From Paenibacillus amylolyticus (GTDB lineage Bacteria; Bacillota; Bacilli; Paenibacillales; Paenibacillaceae): a DNA stretch of 64,000 nucleotides. The first letter of the stretch is position 1, and the number at the start of each line of letters is the position of its first letter. The position numbers were made by a program, and so were the translations under genes. The stretch covers positions 62,001-126,000 of the forward strand of contig NZ_RIAS01000001.1 of NCBI RefSeq assembly GCF_003719335.1, written 5' to 3'. The notes below the pieces were generated by a model, which saw only the letters and a program-made list of their open reading frames with translations, searched no databases and had not been told where the DNA came from. Below are positions 1 to 9,619 of the stretch, one piece after another.

Positions 1-302
1 GTTCCCGGCAAACATTTCATCACCACAAGATTGTTGGTGTGATCAATGTGCAGGAAATTATCAACGAGAGCACGCTTGAGCTTTTGAATCGGATTATAGC
101 GCTGATCGGTTGGGAGGGAATATTTATATCGTCCATCATCCATTGGAATTTTGATTAAAAGAAGCTCTTTAATATCCCGCGATACCGTTGCTTGTGTCAC
201 TTGAAAACCCGCTTGACGCAATGCTTCAACCAGATCATCCTGGGTCTCTATTTCATTTTGACTAATAATTTCACGAATCTTGATATGTCGTTGTCCTTTC
301 AT
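1..302 (-). CDS. argR: Arginine repressor ArgR/AhrC (partial, C-terminus cut by window edge)
   Basis: The reading frame begins at the ATG at 302-300 behind a GGAGG-type ribosome binding site and runs off the window at base 1, leaving about 100 of the usual ~150 residues. It starts [13 protein letters not shown] and contains the winged-helix segment with [14 protein letters not shown], the DNA recognition signature of ArgR/AhrC. The family represses arginine biosynthesis and activates arginine catabolism as a hexamer when arginine binds the C-terminal domain, most of which is outside the window. Its position downstream of tlyA matches Bacillus, where ahrC precedes recN. Confidence 0.93.
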   Translation of the reverse strand, partial: MKGQRHIKIREIISQNEIETQDDLVEALRQAGFQVTQATVSRDIKELLLIKIPMDDGRYKYSLPTDQRYNPIQKLKRALVDNFLHIDHTNNLVVMKCLPG

Positions 303-397
303 ATATGCCTCCAATTAAAAATATATTGCAAAGATGCGGCCTTGACTTGACCTTTACCGCAATGCTGTATCATGCCATATTTAATGCTTATTATATA

Positions 398-883
398 TTA
401 ATCCATATCCTCTCCATCATACACGTCTTCTTGATAATCCATAAGCCTGATTACCATTATATCGGAATCCTCCAGATCTACATAAAGCAATCCTTCACAT
501 CCAGGGTACAATAATAAATAGGGAAGAAAGCGATCTCTTATGGCAGGTCCGCTTCGTTCAAGCGGCTGTCTGCGACGCGAAGTTTTGACCAAATACCTTG
601 CATCCTCCCGTTCAGCAACATAATCAATAAACAACCTGCTGTATAATACGGAATTATCGGCTTCAAAGGCTAAAGGTACTTTCATTTTTCCACCGATCAC
701 GTCATATCCATGTGCCTCAAGTAAAGTCAGAGCAGGAGAATCTTGTATGTTTTCATTAAGTCTCAATCCGGCCAAGCTTACCGGAATCGGTCGATTCAGC
801 CAGCTACGCAGTCCGAGAAACAACCATACGATTAAACAGACAGCAAACACACCAATAACGATTGTGTCATATTGACCATCCAT
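398..883 (-). CDS. Conserved hypothetical protein with one N-terminal membrane segment
   Basis: This 161-residue protein has a hydrophobic stretch at about residues 6-26 (IVIGVFAVCLIVWLFLGL), then a soluble, charged domain of about 130 residues ending in the acidic tail YDGEDMD. A GAGGTGAG ribosome binding site precedes the ATG. It lies between tlyA and argR, where Bacillus has no equivalent gene that I know of. I do not recognise the family. A small membrane-anchored protein facing the cytoplasm is the most that can be said. Good ribosome binding site and operon placement support it being a real gene. Confidence 0.75.
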   Translation of the reverse strand: MDGQYDTIVIGVFAVCLIVWLFLGLRSWLNRPIPVSLAGLRLNENIQDSPALTLLEAHGYDVIGGKMKVPLAFEADNSVLYSRLFIDYVAEREDARYLVKTSRRRQPLERSGPAIRDRFLPYLLLYPGCEGLLYVDLEDSDIMVIRLMDYQEDVYDGEDMD

Positions 884-969
884 TACCGCTCACCTCAAGT
901 GATATATTCGAGATCGAACACCCGTTTTCCTTTGTCTCCGAATATCTTTCCAGCGAAAAGAAACTCATC

Positions 970-1815
970 CTATGATGAGTTTCCCGTAAAAGTATGAGCG
1001 GCTTCTTTGGCCACCTGCTCTGCAAGTGCATCAAGTGAAGCCTCGTCGTTCTCTGGTTGTGCGGCCTCTGGTGCTTCCAGACGCCAGTGTGCGAGAAATT
1101 CGATATTTCCCTCCCCGCCCGTAATTGGCGAGAAGGTCAGACCTCTCAGGTTTAATCCAAGTTGACTCGCAAATTGAAGCATGGTCTGCAATACATCCCT
1201 GTGTACCTTCGTGTCCCGGACAACACCAGATTTACCCACTTTATCTCGCCCGGCCTCAAACTGTGGTTTAATTAGAGCCACAATATCCGCAGGCCGCTGC
1301 AACAGAGCCAGCAGTGGTGGAAGTATAATTCGCAAAGAAATAAAGGATACGTCAATGCTTGCAAAGTTTGGCACAGGACCACTCAGATCCTCAGGTGTGA
1401 CATAACGGAAATTGGTACGTTCCATTACAGTGACCCGTTCATCATTACGCAGTGACCAGTCCAGTTGATTATACCCCACATCAATGGCGTATACGTGGGA
1501 TGCACCATGTTGAAGAGCACAATCCGTAAAACCACCCGTGGATGAACCAATATCCAACATAACAAGATCATTCATATTCAGGTTGAAATGACGAATCGCT
1601 TTTTCAAGCTTTAGTCCACCTCTGCCTACATAAGGATGCACTGAACCTTTTACCTTCAGCTGAGCATCCCTTGGAATTTTCATGCCTGCTTTTTCAATCG
1701 GTTCATTATTAGCATACACAAGTCCAGCCATAATCGCAGCCTTTGCCTTCTCACGGCTTTCGTAGTAGCCCTGTTCCACCAGCAGCACATCGATTCGTTC
1801 TTTCGGGAGTGACAT
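970..1815 (-). CDS. tlyA: TlyA-family rRNA methyltransferase (YqxC)
   Basis: This 281-residue protein has an N-terminal S4 RNA-binding domain (about residues 6-65, starting ERIDVLLVEQGYYESREKA). A FtsJ/RrmJ-type Rossmann methyltransferase domain follows, with the SAM-binding motif DIGSSTGGFTD at residues 88-98. TlyA proteins 2'-O-methylate cytidines of rRNA; some members were first described as haemolysins. The start has an AGGAGA ribosome binding site. It sits directly behind dxs with a 31-base gap, the same neighbour as in Bacillus, so the two are probably cotranscribed. The C-terminal 30 residues are acidic and variable-looking. Confidence 0.92.
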   Translation of the reverse strand: MSLPKERIDVLLVEQGYYESREKAKAAIMAGLVYANNEPIEKAGMKIPRDAQLKVKGSVHPYVGRGGLKLEKAIRHFNLNMNDLVMLDIGSSTGGFTDCALQHGASHVYAIDVGYNQLDWSLRNDERVTVMERTNFRYVTPEDLSGPVPNFASIDVSFISLRIILPPLLALLQRPADIVALIKPQFEAGRDKVGKSGVVRDTKVHRDVLQTMLQFASQLGLNLRGLTFSPITGGEGNIEFLAHWRLEAPEAAQPENDEASLDALAEQVAKEAAHTFTGNSS

Positions 1816-1846
1816 GTCTTTCTCCTATCCGCTAATCATTCTAATG

Positions 1847-3754
1847 TTAGGAAGGGAAACGTGTTTTGGACATTCCGTATGAAGATTGCACGGCCATTTT
1901 GCGTAATTCGGCACTTACATTCTCCACCGTCAGACCAACTTCTTCACGTTGTTCCTTGATGCTGCCATGTTCGATAAATCGATCAGGGATGCCCATCAGA
2001 TGTACATGAACATCATGTATACCTTGCTCAGCATAAAATTCCAATACCGCACTTCCCATGCTACCTGCCTGAGAGGTTTCTTCAAGCACTATTAGCTTTG
2101 TCCCCCGGACAGCCAAATCACGCAGCATCTGTTCGTCCAATGGTTTGAGGAAACGAGCATTGATAACTCCAGTATTTATCCCTTCCCTTTTCACCGTATC
2201 TGCAACTTCCTCAGCCAGCTGAACCATGGAACCCGAGGCGATTATCGCGTACCCTTCAGCTGGACGCAGCTGTTCCCAGGATCCGATTGGAATCGGAACT
2301 AACACGTCATCCAATGGTACGCCGACCACATTGTTACGCGGGTAACGATACGCAATCGGACCTTCATTATAATCCAGCGCCGTTTTCATCATATGGCGCA
2401 GTTCATTCTCATCTTTTGGCATCATAAGTACGATATTGGGAATGTGACGCATAAACGCAACATCGTATACTCCCTGATGGGTCTCACCGTCAGGTCCAAC
2501 AAATCCAGCGCGGTCAATTGCAAATATAACATTTGCATTATGACGACAGATATCGTGAACAATCTGATCATATGCACGTTGCATGAACGTAGAGTACACC
2601 GCATAGACAGGTTTTAGCCCTTCCATCGCCAGTGCCGCACACATCGTAGCTGCATGCTGTTCCGCGATCCCCACATCAATCATGCGATCCGGAAACTCTT
2701 TGCTGAAAGGAATTAGACCTGAACCTGTTGGCATCGCAGGCGTAACCGCAACGATCCGTTTATCCTCTTTTGCAAGTTCAACCAGCGTTTGACCGAATAC
2801 TTCGGTATACATCGGTTTTCCAACTGCTTTGAGCACTTGACCTGATTCAATTTTATATGGCGATATTCCGTGCCACTTATGCGAATCCGCCTCAGCAGGC
2901 TGATAACCCTTACCTTTGGTTGTAAGCACATGAACCATTACAGGACCATCCACATTGTCAGCCTGTTTGAAAGCCTCTATCAGTTGCGGAATGTCATGCC
3001 CGTCAATCGGGCCTAAATACGTGAAACCCAGTTCTTCAAAAAGAACACCAGGAACCATCATATATTTGACACTATCCTTAATCCAGCTCGCCGATTTTGC
3101 CAGACGATCACCAATGGCCGGAATTTTTTTGAGAATACCTTCCACATCATCTTTAGCTTTCAAGTAATGACGATCTGAACGAATTTTACTTAAGTATTTA
3201 TGCATGGCTCCCACATTGGGTGCGATAGACATTTCATTATCATTTAGAATAACCATCAGCTTACGCTGTTCATGTCCGATATGGTTCAGAGCTTCAAACG
3301 CCATACCGCCTGTAAGCGCTCCGTCTCCAATGATGGCAATGACCTGATTATCCTCACCTTTCAGATCACGAGCCATAGCCATACCCATAGCAGCAGACAA
3401 TGAAGTACTACTGTGGCCAGCTTCCCATACGTCATGTTCACTTTCGTTCCGTTTGACAAATCCGCATAATCCGTTCTGTTGGCGCAGCGTATCAAAGCGA
3501 TCCATCCGGCCCGTCAAAACTTTATGCACATAAGCCTGGTGTCCTACGTCAAAAATCATTTTATCCGTCGGACTGTTGTAGCAGTAGTGCAGGGCCACGG
3601 TGAGCTCAACCACTCCTAAGTTCGGTGCAAGATGCCCACCTGTAGCAGACAGCTTCTCAATCAGAAACTGGCGGATCTCTGCCGACAACAGGACAAGATC
3701 ATCCTGGGACATCACCTTTAGATCACTGGGTTGTTTAATTTGTGGAAGCAGCAC
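1847..3754 (-). CDS. dxs: 1-deoxy-D-xylulose-5-phosphate synthase
   Basis: This 635-residue, full-length enzyme condenses pyruvate and glyceraldehyde 3-phosphate into DXP, the first step of the MEP isoprenoid pathway, using thiamine diphosphate. The ThDP/Mg motif begins GDGALTGG at residues 143-150. The N-terminal [17 protein letters not shown] and the central [10 protein letters not shown] transketolase signatures are intact. It starts at a GTG preceded by GGGGAG. ispA lies upstream on the same strand, so two isoprenoid genes are neighbours, separated by about 285 bases that hold no gene I can see. Confidence 0.97.
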   Translation of the reverse strand: MLLPQIKQPSDLKVMSQDDLVLLSAEIRQFLIEKLSATGGHLAPNLGVVELTVALHYCYNSPTDKMIFDVGHQAYVHKVLTGRMDRFDTLRQQNGLCGFVKRNESEHDVWEAGHSSTSLSAAMGMAMARDLKGEDNQVIAIIGDGALTGGMAFEALNHIGHEQRKLMVILNDNEMSIAPNVGAMHKYLSKIRSDRHYLKAKDDVEGILKKIPAIGDRLAKSASWIKDSVKYMMVPGVLFEELGFTYLGPIDGHDIPQLIEAFKQADNVDGPVMVHVLTTKGKGYQPAEADSHKWHGISPYKIESGQVLKAVGKPMYTEVFGQTLVELAKEDKRIVAVTPAMPTGSGLIPFSKEFPDRMIDVGIAEQHAATMCAALAMEGLKPVYAVYSTFMQRAYDQIVHDICRHNANVIFAIDRAGFVGPDGETHQGVYDVAFMRHIPNIVLMMPKDENELRHMMKTALDYNEGPIAYRYPRNNVVGVPLDDVLVPIPIGSWEQLRPAEGYAIIASGSMVQLAEEVADTVKREGINTGVINARFLKPLDEQMLRDLAVRGTKLIVLEETSQAGSMGSAVLEFYAEQGIHDVHVHLMGIPDRFIEHGSIKEQREEVGLTVENVSAELRKMAVQSSYGMSKTRFPS

Positions 3755-4039
3755 GAGAATCTCCCCGCTTTCCTAGAATGTTGTTTGTTTATTAGATGTA
3801 TATCATTTATTGAGTGTAATGGATTGAATAACATTGAATCATTATACCATAAACGAACAAGAATCATAATTTACAGCCACTTCAGCCGATCACGAATCGT
3901 TCGCTTACGATTCATATCCGAAGCTCTATAATTATGTACTCCCCAATGATGAAAGGACTTTTTCGTTTATTGGCATGAATAGGCCATTACTATCATTACA
4001 CCGTTCATTTCACATTGAATCAGCCTGCTTCGTTAAATG
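3755..4039. other. Non-coding gap between ispA and dxs
   Basis: These 285 bases are AT-rich and hold no supported gene, terminator with a T-tract or RNA structure that I can see. They probably contain a promoter for dxs, but no pair of -35 and -10 boxes stands out clearly enough to call. Confidence 0.5.
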
Positions 4040-4945
4040 TTAATGGTCACGACTCATCAGATAATCGGCAATCTCCATTAACCGCGAAGCATCCGGCAAT
4101 TGCGCTCGTTCAAGTGCATCTTTAGCCGATTGCGTGAGGGAATTCACTTCGGCAACGGAAGCTTCCATTCCAATGAAGTACGGATAAGTTACCTTCTGCT
4201 GATTCACGTCACTTTGCGTTTTTTTCCCCATCTTCTGCTCGTCGCCCGTCAAGTCCAAAATGTCATCCTGAATCTGGAACGCAAGCCCTAAATCCCGGCC
4301 AAATACGCGTAGAGCCTCGAGCTGTCCTGGTGTAGCTCCGCCGATGCGAGCACCTGCAAGGAGGGAAAAGACAATCAGATCACCTGTTTTATGCAGATGA
4401 ATATACTGAAGCTGAGACAAATCAGTCATTCCTTGCTCGCCTTCCATATCAGCAACTTGCCCCCCGACCATGCCTCTGGCTCCTGCAAGTTCAGCCAAAT
4501 CCTGGACAATAGCTAACAAAGCATAAGCATCTACTCCGCTTTGACGTCCAGCCTGAACAATGCTGTAGAAAGCATGGGTTAGCAGTGCATCTCCTGCTAG
4601 AATGGCTGTTGCTTCGCCATATACTTTGTGATTCGTTAATTTTCCCCTACGGTAATCATCATTATCCATCGCAGGCAAGTCGTCGTGGATCAACGAATAT
4701 GTATGAACCATCTCCACGGCGCAGGCTACCGGCATCGCAGCTGTACGCTCCGCACCGAAGGCTTCCGCCGCAGCAACGACCAGAAGTGGACGAAGGCGTT
4801 TACCTCCAGCCATTAATGAATACTGCATCGATTCCGTGAGCGAACGAGGCACATCCCAATGCCCGGGAAGGGTATGTTTCAGCGCTTCTGTAACATCTCC
4901 AGTAACTTCCTGAAGATAAGCTTCGAATGAAAGGCGGTTACTCAT
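4040..4945 (-). CDS. ispA: Polyprenyl (farnesyl) diphosphate synthase
   Basis: This 301-residue trans-prenyltransferase has the first Asp-rich motif DDLPAMD at about residues 88-94 and the second, QDDILD, near residue 228. It also has the conserved GGKRLRP substrate motif. It extends DMAPP/GPP with isopentenyl diphosphate. The ATG at 4945 (MSNRLSFEAYL) is chosen over an in-frame codon 57 bases upstream. It overlaps the xseB stop by 8 bases as ATGAGTAA, a typical translational coupling, whereas the longer form would run well into xseB. Chain length (FPP versus GPP) cannot be fixed from sequence, but gene order matches Bacillus ispA (yqiD). Confidence 0.94.
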   Translation of the reverse strand: MSNRLSFEAYLQEVTGDVTEALKHTLPGHWDVPRSLTESMQYSLMAGGKRLRPLLVVAAAEAFGAERTAAMPVACAVEMVHTYSLIHDDLPAMDNDDYRRGKLTNHKVYGEATAILAGDALLTHAFYSIVQAGRQSGVDAYALLAIVQDLAELAGARGMVGGQVADMEGEQGMTDLSQLQYIHLHKTGDLIVFSLLAGARIGGATPGQLEALRVFGRDLGLAFQIQDDILDLTGDEQKMGKKTQSDVNQQKVTYPYFIGMEASVAEVNSLTQSAKDALERAQLPDASRLMEIADYLMSRDH

Positions 4946-5195
4946 TGATCTCACCGCTCTCCTCGTCAGCCGTACCAAAAGGCTTCTTGCGAAGCTCCCC
5001 ATCTTCTTCTACGATCATCTCGATCTTGCGTTCCACTTGTTCAAGCTTCAAACCGCATAACTGGGAAAGTTTCATTCCGCGCTGAAACAAATCAATCGCT
5101 TGTTCCAGAGGAACATCCCCATGCTCCAGCTGACCTACGATGTCTTCTAATGCCGCCATTGCCTCTTCAAAATTCAGTTCCGGTTCATTCGCCAT
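4938..5195 (-). CDS. xseB: Exodeoxyribonuclease VII small subunit
   Basis: This 85-residue protein has the family signature LNFEEAMAALEDIVGQLEHG followed by the heptad-like helix DLFQRGMKLSQLCGLKLE. XseB subunits bind XseA to make exonuclease VII, which degrades single-stranded DNA to short oligonucleotides. The start overlaps the xseA stop by 11 bases, and its own stop overlaps the ispA start by 8 bases. The genes are therefore translationally coupled. The C-terminal tail (DEESGEINE) is acidic. Confidence 0.95.
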   Translation of the reverse strand: MANEPELNFEEAMAALEDIVGQLEHGDVPLEQAIDLFQRGMKLSQLCGLKLEQVERKIEMIVEEDGELRKKPFGTADEESGEINE

Positions 5196-6549
5196 GGATG
5201 TTGTTGTCCTCCTTCATTCCCCAGACCTGACAGTCCAGCTGTCCGTCCGCTAATTTGATCTTCACCGAGTCGCCCGGCTGTACATCATTTATGGATTTAA
5301 TCAGTTGCTGTTCCTTCTCATCGTAGACTAGACTATAACCACGTGACATTACCTTCAGCGGACTGAGTGCGTCGAGATGCCGTACAAGCGACTTCCATTG
5401 TTGTTGCTTGCTACGTGCAATTGATCTCATCGCAAGTTCAAGTTGCTTACGAGCCGCAGCATTATCCCGACGTGCTGTATTCACTTGTTCCCGAGGATTA
5501 AAACGCTGTAAAGCCGTTCGCAACCGTTCTTGTTTTTCTCCTGTCCATTTCATGCGTGTATTCACACTTCGTTGCAAGCGTTGATGCAGCATATCCAGAC
5601 GTTCCGTATGTTGCATCAACGTTCTGCGCGGATGCACCAGCACTGGAGAACGCTGAAGACGAGTTAGGCGTTCTCGATGGTACACAGCACGTTGTTTCAG
5701 ACTGTTTTGTAATTGGCGCTGTCTTCGTGCAATCTGTTCCATCAGCTCTGCACGATTCGGCACAGCAAGTTCCGCTGCCGCCGTTGGTGTCGCAGCACGT
5801 AAATCCGCAGCAAAATCCGCAATCGTAAAGTCCGTTTCATGACCAACCGCAGAGATCACTGGAATGGTCGAAGCTGCAATGGCACGAGCTACAATTTCTT
5901 CGTTAAAAGCCCACAGTTCTTCGAGTGATCCACCGCCCCGTCCCACAATAAGCACATCTGCTTCAGCCATATGGTTAAAGTTGTTTATCGCTCTGACGAT
6001 GGATGGCGCGGCCCCCTTGCCTTGAACAAGCACCGGGTACAAAACAACTTTAGCCGATGGATATCTTCGGTGCAGTGTGATCATAATGTCACGAACAGCC
6101 GCTCCTGTAGGAGATGTTACAACACCAATGGTATTTGGATAACGTGGAATGGCTCTTTTGCGAGCAGGAGAGAACAATCCTTCGTCCTCCAGTTTCTTTT
6201 TCAACTGCTCATAGGCCAGATACAGACTGCCTATACCATCTGGTTGCATATGTGTCGCATAAAATTGATACTGCCCGTCACGTTCGTATACCGAAACGTT
6301 ACCACGCGCAATAACCCTTGCACCCTCCTTCGGTACAAAGGGTAAACGCTGATTATGTGAGGCAAACATGATGGATTTGATTCGACTGTCCTTATCCTTT
6401 AACGTAAAATACATGTGGCCGCTGGAGTGATGCGTGAAATTGGATATCTCTCCGCGCAGCCAGACGTCCGACAGAACCTGATCCGATTCCAGTTTCATCC
6501 GGATATATCGGTTCAGGTCTTTAATAGAGTAAATTTTCTGCTCTGCCAC
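5185..6549 (-). CDS. xseA: Exodeoxyribonuclease VII large subunit
   Basis: This 454-residue protein has the usual length. An N-terminal OB-fold (about residues 5-105, DVWLRGEISNFTHHSSGHMYFTL) is followed by the catalytic domain with VLIVGRGGGSLEELWAFNEE and PVISAVGHETDFTIADFAAD. A long coiled-coil region (about 265-390) binds the small subunits. Together with XseB it hydrolyses single-stranded DNA from both ends. It lies 10 bases downstream of folD and overlaps xseB, as in Bacillus. Confidence 0.96.
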   Translation of the reverse strand: MAEQKIYSIKDLNRYIRMKLESDQVLSDVWLRGEISNFTHHSSGHMYFTLKDKDSRIKSIMFASHNQRLPFVPKEGARVIARGNVSVYERDGQYQFYATHMQPDGIGSLYLAYEQLKKKLEDEGLFSPARKRAIPRYPNTIGVVTSPTGAAVRDIMITLHRRYPSAKVVLYPVLVQGKGAAPSIVRAINNFNHMAEADVLIVGRGGGSLEELWAFNEEIVARAIAASTIPVISAVGHETDFTIADFAADLRAATPTAAAELAVPNRAELMEQIARRQRQLQNSLKQRAVYHRERLTRLQRSPVLVHPRRTLMQHTERLDMLHQRLQRSVNTRMKWTGEKQERLRTALQRFNPREQVNTARRDNAAARKQLELAMRSIARSKQQQWKSLVRHLDALSPLKVMSRGYSLVYDEKEQQLIKSINDVQPGDSVKIKLADGQLDCQVWGMKEDNNIHGE

Positions 6550-6559
6550 AGACAGTTAC

Positions 6560-7417
6560 CTAGGCCAATCCGTGAGCGCGTTTTGCCGCGATCAGAGTGT
6601 TCTGCATCAACATGGTGATTGTCATTGGACCAACGCCCCCAGGAACAGGTGTAATTGGGCCAGAGACTTCTTTTACACTTTCAAAATCTACATCCCCTGC
6701 GAGTTTTCCGTTATCTAAACGATTCATGCCGACATCGATGACAACAGCACCTGGTTTAACATAATCGGCATCCACAAAATTAGCACGACCGATCGCTACG
6801 ACCAGAATATCCGCTTGACGTGTAATTTCCTTCATATTAGCTGTACGGGAATGACACATCGTTACGGTTGCATTTTCACGCTGCAACAGTAAGGATACCG
6901 GTTTACCTACAATGTTACTGCGACCGATAACGACAGCGTGTTTACCGGACATTTCCAGACCCGTGCGTTTAATTAATTCAATGACACCTGCAGGTGTACA
7001 TGGGAGCAAGCTGTCATCACCGATAACCAAATTCCCCACATTCACTGGGTGGAATCCATCTACGTCTTTCTCTACAGCAATCGCATCGATTACCGCTTTC
7101 TCTTCAATGTGGCTAGGCAATGGAAGTTGCACAAGGATACCATTGATGGATTTCTGATTGTTCAGCTTGTCCACGAGTGCTAGCAAATCCGCTTGCGATG
7201 TACTTGCATCCAACCGATGTACTTCAGAGTAAAAGCCGAGGTCATGACATGCTTTTTCCTTATTACGCACATAAACTTGAGAAGCCGGATCTTCCCCTAC
7301 GAGCACAACAGCCAGACCAGGTACTACTCCCTGTTCGCTAAGTTGTTTTACTTCTGCAGTCATGCTCGCGCGGATCTCTTGGGATACTTCCTTACCGTTA
7401 ATAATAGATGCTGTCAT
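6560..7417 (-). CDS. folD: Methylenetetrahydrofolate dehydrogenase/cyclohydrolase FolD
   Basis: This 285-residue bifunctional enzyme interconverts 5,10-methylene-, methenyl- and 10-formyl-tetrahydrofolate using NADP. It shows the catalytic region [14 protein letters not shown] and the signature GILVQLPLP. It also has the NADP-binding GRSNIVGKP and the C-terminal [11 protein letters not shown]. Length and motifs are standard. It sits in the nusB-folD-xseA order conserved in Bacillus, with a gap of about 100 bases to nusB upstream. Confidence 0.97.
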   Translation of the reverse strand: MTASIINGKEVSQEIRASMTAEVKQLSEQGVVPGLAVVLVGEDPASQVYVRNKEKACHDLGFYSEVHRLDASTSQADLLALVDKLNNQKSINGILVQLPLPSHIEEKAVIDAIAVEKDVDGFHPVNVGNLVIGDDSLLPCTPAGVIELIKRTGLEMSGKHAVVIGRSNIVGKPVSLLLQRENATVTMCHSRTANMKEITRQADILVVAIGRANFVDADYVKPGAVVIDVGMNRLDNGKLAGDVDFESVKEVSGPITPVPGGVGPMTITMLMQNTLIAAKRAHGLA

Positions 7418-7518
7418 TGTACTCTCTCCCTTATATGAACATATATTAGATAAAACGATCTAGATACATCCTTACAGAAAAGCTGGCTTGTTTACTCTAC
7501 TCCATTCAGGATGTTGCC

Positions 7519-7971
7519 TCAGGAAAATTTTTGCTTGATGCTATCCACTTCCTGAATCATGCGGCCAAGAACACCATTAACGAACTTGCCTGATTCATCT
7601 GTACCAAAATACTTCGACAGTTCAATCGCTTCGTTGACCGAAACTTTGGCTGGAACATCATCACGGAACACCATCTCATACGTGGACAAACGCAAAATTT
7701 GGCGGTCTACACGCGACAACCGGCTCAGTTGCCAGCCTTTCAAATAGTCCACAAGCAAACCATCAATCGCTTCCTTATGACTCCATGCACCTTGAACCAT
7801 TTCGGTAACGTAGCTGCGCATTTTTTCTTCATCACGGATTTCAACTTCCGTTTCATTCTCTCCAGCTGCTTCGTTAATCAGCATATTCACCGCTTCAGTT
7901 GCGCTCACTTCATTCATTTCCATCTGATACAGACTTTGTACTGCAATTTCCCTTGCCAAACGTCTTTTCAT
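7519..7971 (-). CDS. nusB: Transcription antitermination factor NusB
   Basis: This 150-residue all-helical RNA-binding protein acts with NusE (S10) at boxA to antiterminate rRNA transcription. The start MKRRLAREIAVQSLYQMEMN is chosen because AGGAGG lies 7 bases upstream of the ATG at 7971 and the family begins this way. The longer open frame adds 22 unconserved residues. The C-terminal helix pair contains SVNEAIELSKYFGTDESGKF, a NusB hallmark. A strong terminator-like hairpin lies immediately upstream, so nusB probably has its own promoter in the leader between 7972 and 8095. Confidence 0.95.
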   Translation of the reverse strand: MKRRLAREIAVQSLYQMEMNEVSATEAVNMLINEAAGENETEVEIRDEEKMRSYVTEMVQGAWSHKEAIDGLLVDYLKGWQLSRLSRVDRQILRLSTYEMVFRDDVPAKVSVNEAIELSKYFGTDESGKFVNGVLGRMIQEVDSIKQKFS

Positions 7972-8094
7972 GTCCTGCCTCCTGCAGCGCTCAATCACGA
8001 GCGTCATCATGCTTATTTTAAAATTCAAGGAAACCATTCCATTACCCTATACAGGATACCCATGGCTCCTCTCTGATATTGCGATCTCTTTTCA

Positions 8095-8178
8095 CAAAAA
8101 AACCTGCAAAACGTTTCCTCCGAAAATCGGGCAACTCAAACTACAGTTCTATTTTCGGAAGAAACATATTGCAGGGTT
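8095..8178 (-). terminator. Long hairpin terminator downstream of the DUF2273 gene
   Basis: On the minus strand an imperfect dyad of about 78 bases (arms containing CCTGCAA, GTTTC and TCCGAAAAT and their complements) ends in seven T residues at 8101-8095. It separates the accBC-asp23-amaP group from nusB. The stem is much longer than the usual 8-12 pairs. Confidence 0.75.
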
Positions 8179-8187
8179 CTGATAGGT

Positions 8188-8421
8188 TTATTTGAACGGA
8201 CGCCAGCGATCTCCAAGCCATTGTCGTAACTCACCCCAAGGGATGAACGAGCCTAGCCTCGCATCGCTTCGTCTGCCAAATGTATACCCGATGAACACCA
8301 AAAGTGCAAAGAACAACATATCCCAAAAACCGATCCATACATAAAGAAATCCTAATAGAATACCGAAGGCTACGCCAAGAATCCGTCCCTTGTAACTATC
8401 CCAAATCTCTTTCCACAACAT
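8188..8421 (-). CDS. DUF2273 small membrane protein
   Basis: This 77-residue protein has two adjacent hydrophobic segments (about residues 12-50, RILGVAFGILLGFLYVWIGF then LFFALLVFIGYTFG) followed by a basic, Trp-rich tail. It matches the DUF2273 family, which is regularly found beside asp23/Gls24 and amaP genes. It starts 14 bases after the amaP stop with a GGTGAG ribosome binding site. The inferred job is membrane anchoring or regulation of the Asp23 envelope-stress complex; the direct biochemical role is unknown. Confidence 0.85.
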   Translation of the reverse strand: MLWKEIWDSYKGRILGVAFGILLGFLYVWIGFWDMLFFALLVFIGYTFGRRSDARLGSFIPWGELRQWLGDRWRPFK

Positions 8422-8435
8422 CTGTGAAACTCACC

Positions 8436-8975
8436 TCATTCCACGCGACTCTTGTAGTTAGGCGACTGGGTCACATTAGCGATATACACGGTTACAAAAG
8501 AAACAGGAATGCCTGTAATCTCTTGCACATGATCATGTATCGCCTTTTGCAGATCCGTAGTCAGAGCCGGGATAGGTGTCTCCCCATCCACAACAGCCCG
8601 AATCTTAATCTCCAGTCCGGACTCCACCACGCGAATGCGCGCCTTGACGTCACGTACTCCGCGAAAACGGGAAGTGGCCTTCAGACAGAGATTTTCAATC
8701 GTCTCCATCGAAATCTGCACGTCCCCGAACTCGGTACGTTGATCCACTGAAGGTAACGAGCCACGCTCGCGGCGAATCGAGATGTAGAAAAAACGCAAAC
8801 TCAGGACAAACAAAATTGCTGCCGCGACAATCGACGCAACAATAACATTTTGTTCCTGCTGGTAATTCAATTCGTATGGCAGCACACCGCTAATCAGTAA
8901 GATGACCGCTGCCGATATTGCTCCTACGCTTATGCTGTATATAAACAACAGAAGCCGATCCAGTATTTTAGCCAC
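8436..8975 (-). CDS. amaP: Alkaline shock response membrane anchor protein AmaP
   Basis: This protein of about 179 residues has two N-terminal transmembrane helices (about residues 4-30 and 45-70) and a cytoplasmic Asp23-like domain. AmaP in staphylococci ties Asp23 to the membrane. The GTG at 8975 (protein MAKILDRLLLFIYSI) is preferred because GGAGG lies 11 bases upstream. An in-frame GTG 9 bases earlier would sit almost on the ribosome binding site. It lies between asp23 and the DUF2273 gene. A gap of about 145 bases with hairpins separates it from asp23. Confidence 0.88.
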   Translation of the reverse strand: MAKILDRLLLFIYSISVGAISAAVILLISGVLPYELNYQQEQNVIVASIVAAAILFVLSLRFFYISIRRERGSLPSVDQRTEFGDVQISMETIENLCLKATSRFRGVRDVKARIRVVESGLEIKIRAVVDGETPIPALTTDLQKAIHDHVQEITGIPVSFVTVYIANVTQSPNYKSRVE

Positions 8976-9068
8976 GAACTGCACAGCCTCCCTTGCTCAC
9001 TCACATTGCTTAACTGCTGAAAAGCTTAACGTTGATCCCCTTGTCCATCCCAAGTGCATAACGAAAGA

Positions 9069-9109
9069 CCCGTCCAAGACGGGATAACCCCCGACAGAAG
9101 TGCCGGGGG
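9069..9109 (-). other. Tandem GC-rich hairpins between asp23 and amaP
   Basis: Two small dyads occur in the transcript: CCCCCGGCAC...GGGGG (9109-9088) and CCCGTC-TTG-GACGGG (9083-9069). Neither is followed by a long T-run (only TCTTTCG). They may be a weak terminator, a processing site or an RNA stabiliser that sets asp23 above amaP in expression. Confidence 0.45.
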
Positions 9110-9121
9110 AAATCTGTCTTT

Positions 9122-9532
9122 TTATTTTACACGTTGCGTGTTCAGGTCGATCTCTTCCACTTTTTCAGCACTCTTGAACTGAACGTCATGAATGTGAACA
9201 TTCACTTCATTCACGTTCAATCCTGTCATGTTTTCAATGGAGCGCTTCACGTTTTGTTGGATTTCAGTAGCAACCTGTGGCAAACGGTATCCATATTCAA
9301 TAATAACGGAAACGTCCACAGCTGCTTCGCGTTGACCTACTTCAACCTTAACCCCTTTTGAAAGGTTTTTACGGCCGAGCAATTCCGCGAATCCACCTGC
9401 GAATCCACCGCTCATTCCTGCTACTCCTTTGACTTCCACAGTTGCAAGTCCAGCAATCACTTCAATAACTTCAGGTGCGATCTGGATTTCACCGATATCC
9501 GTACGTTCAAATTCTGTCGGTAGTGTACTCAT
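9122..9532 (-). CDS. yqhY: Asp23/Gls24 family envelope stress protein (YqhY-like)
   Basis: This 136-residue protein has the Asp23 core (IGEIQIAPEVIEVIAGLATV and VDVSVIIEYGYRLPQVATEI). It lies downstream of accBC as yqhY does in Bacillus, where yqhY loss perturbs acetyl-CoA carboxylase activity. It is a cytoplasmic protein that AmaP would hold at the membrane. It starts at an ATG with AAAGGTG upstream. A 218-base gap rich in RNA structure separates it from accC. Confidence 0.93.
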   Translation of the reverse strand: MSTLPTEFERTDIGEIQIAPEVIEVIAGLATVEVKGVAGMSGGFAGGFAELLGRKNLSKGVKVEVGQREAAVDVSVIIEYGYRLPQVATEIQQNVKRSIENMTGLNVNEVNVHIHDVQFKSAEKVEEIDLNTQRVK

Positions 9533-9619
9533 AAATGTTCAACACACCTTTCGCGAGATAAGTTTGCGGCCGTCCGTCAGGGCGCCGGTTCATTTTCACA
9601 ACACTCAGAACCCTTACGG

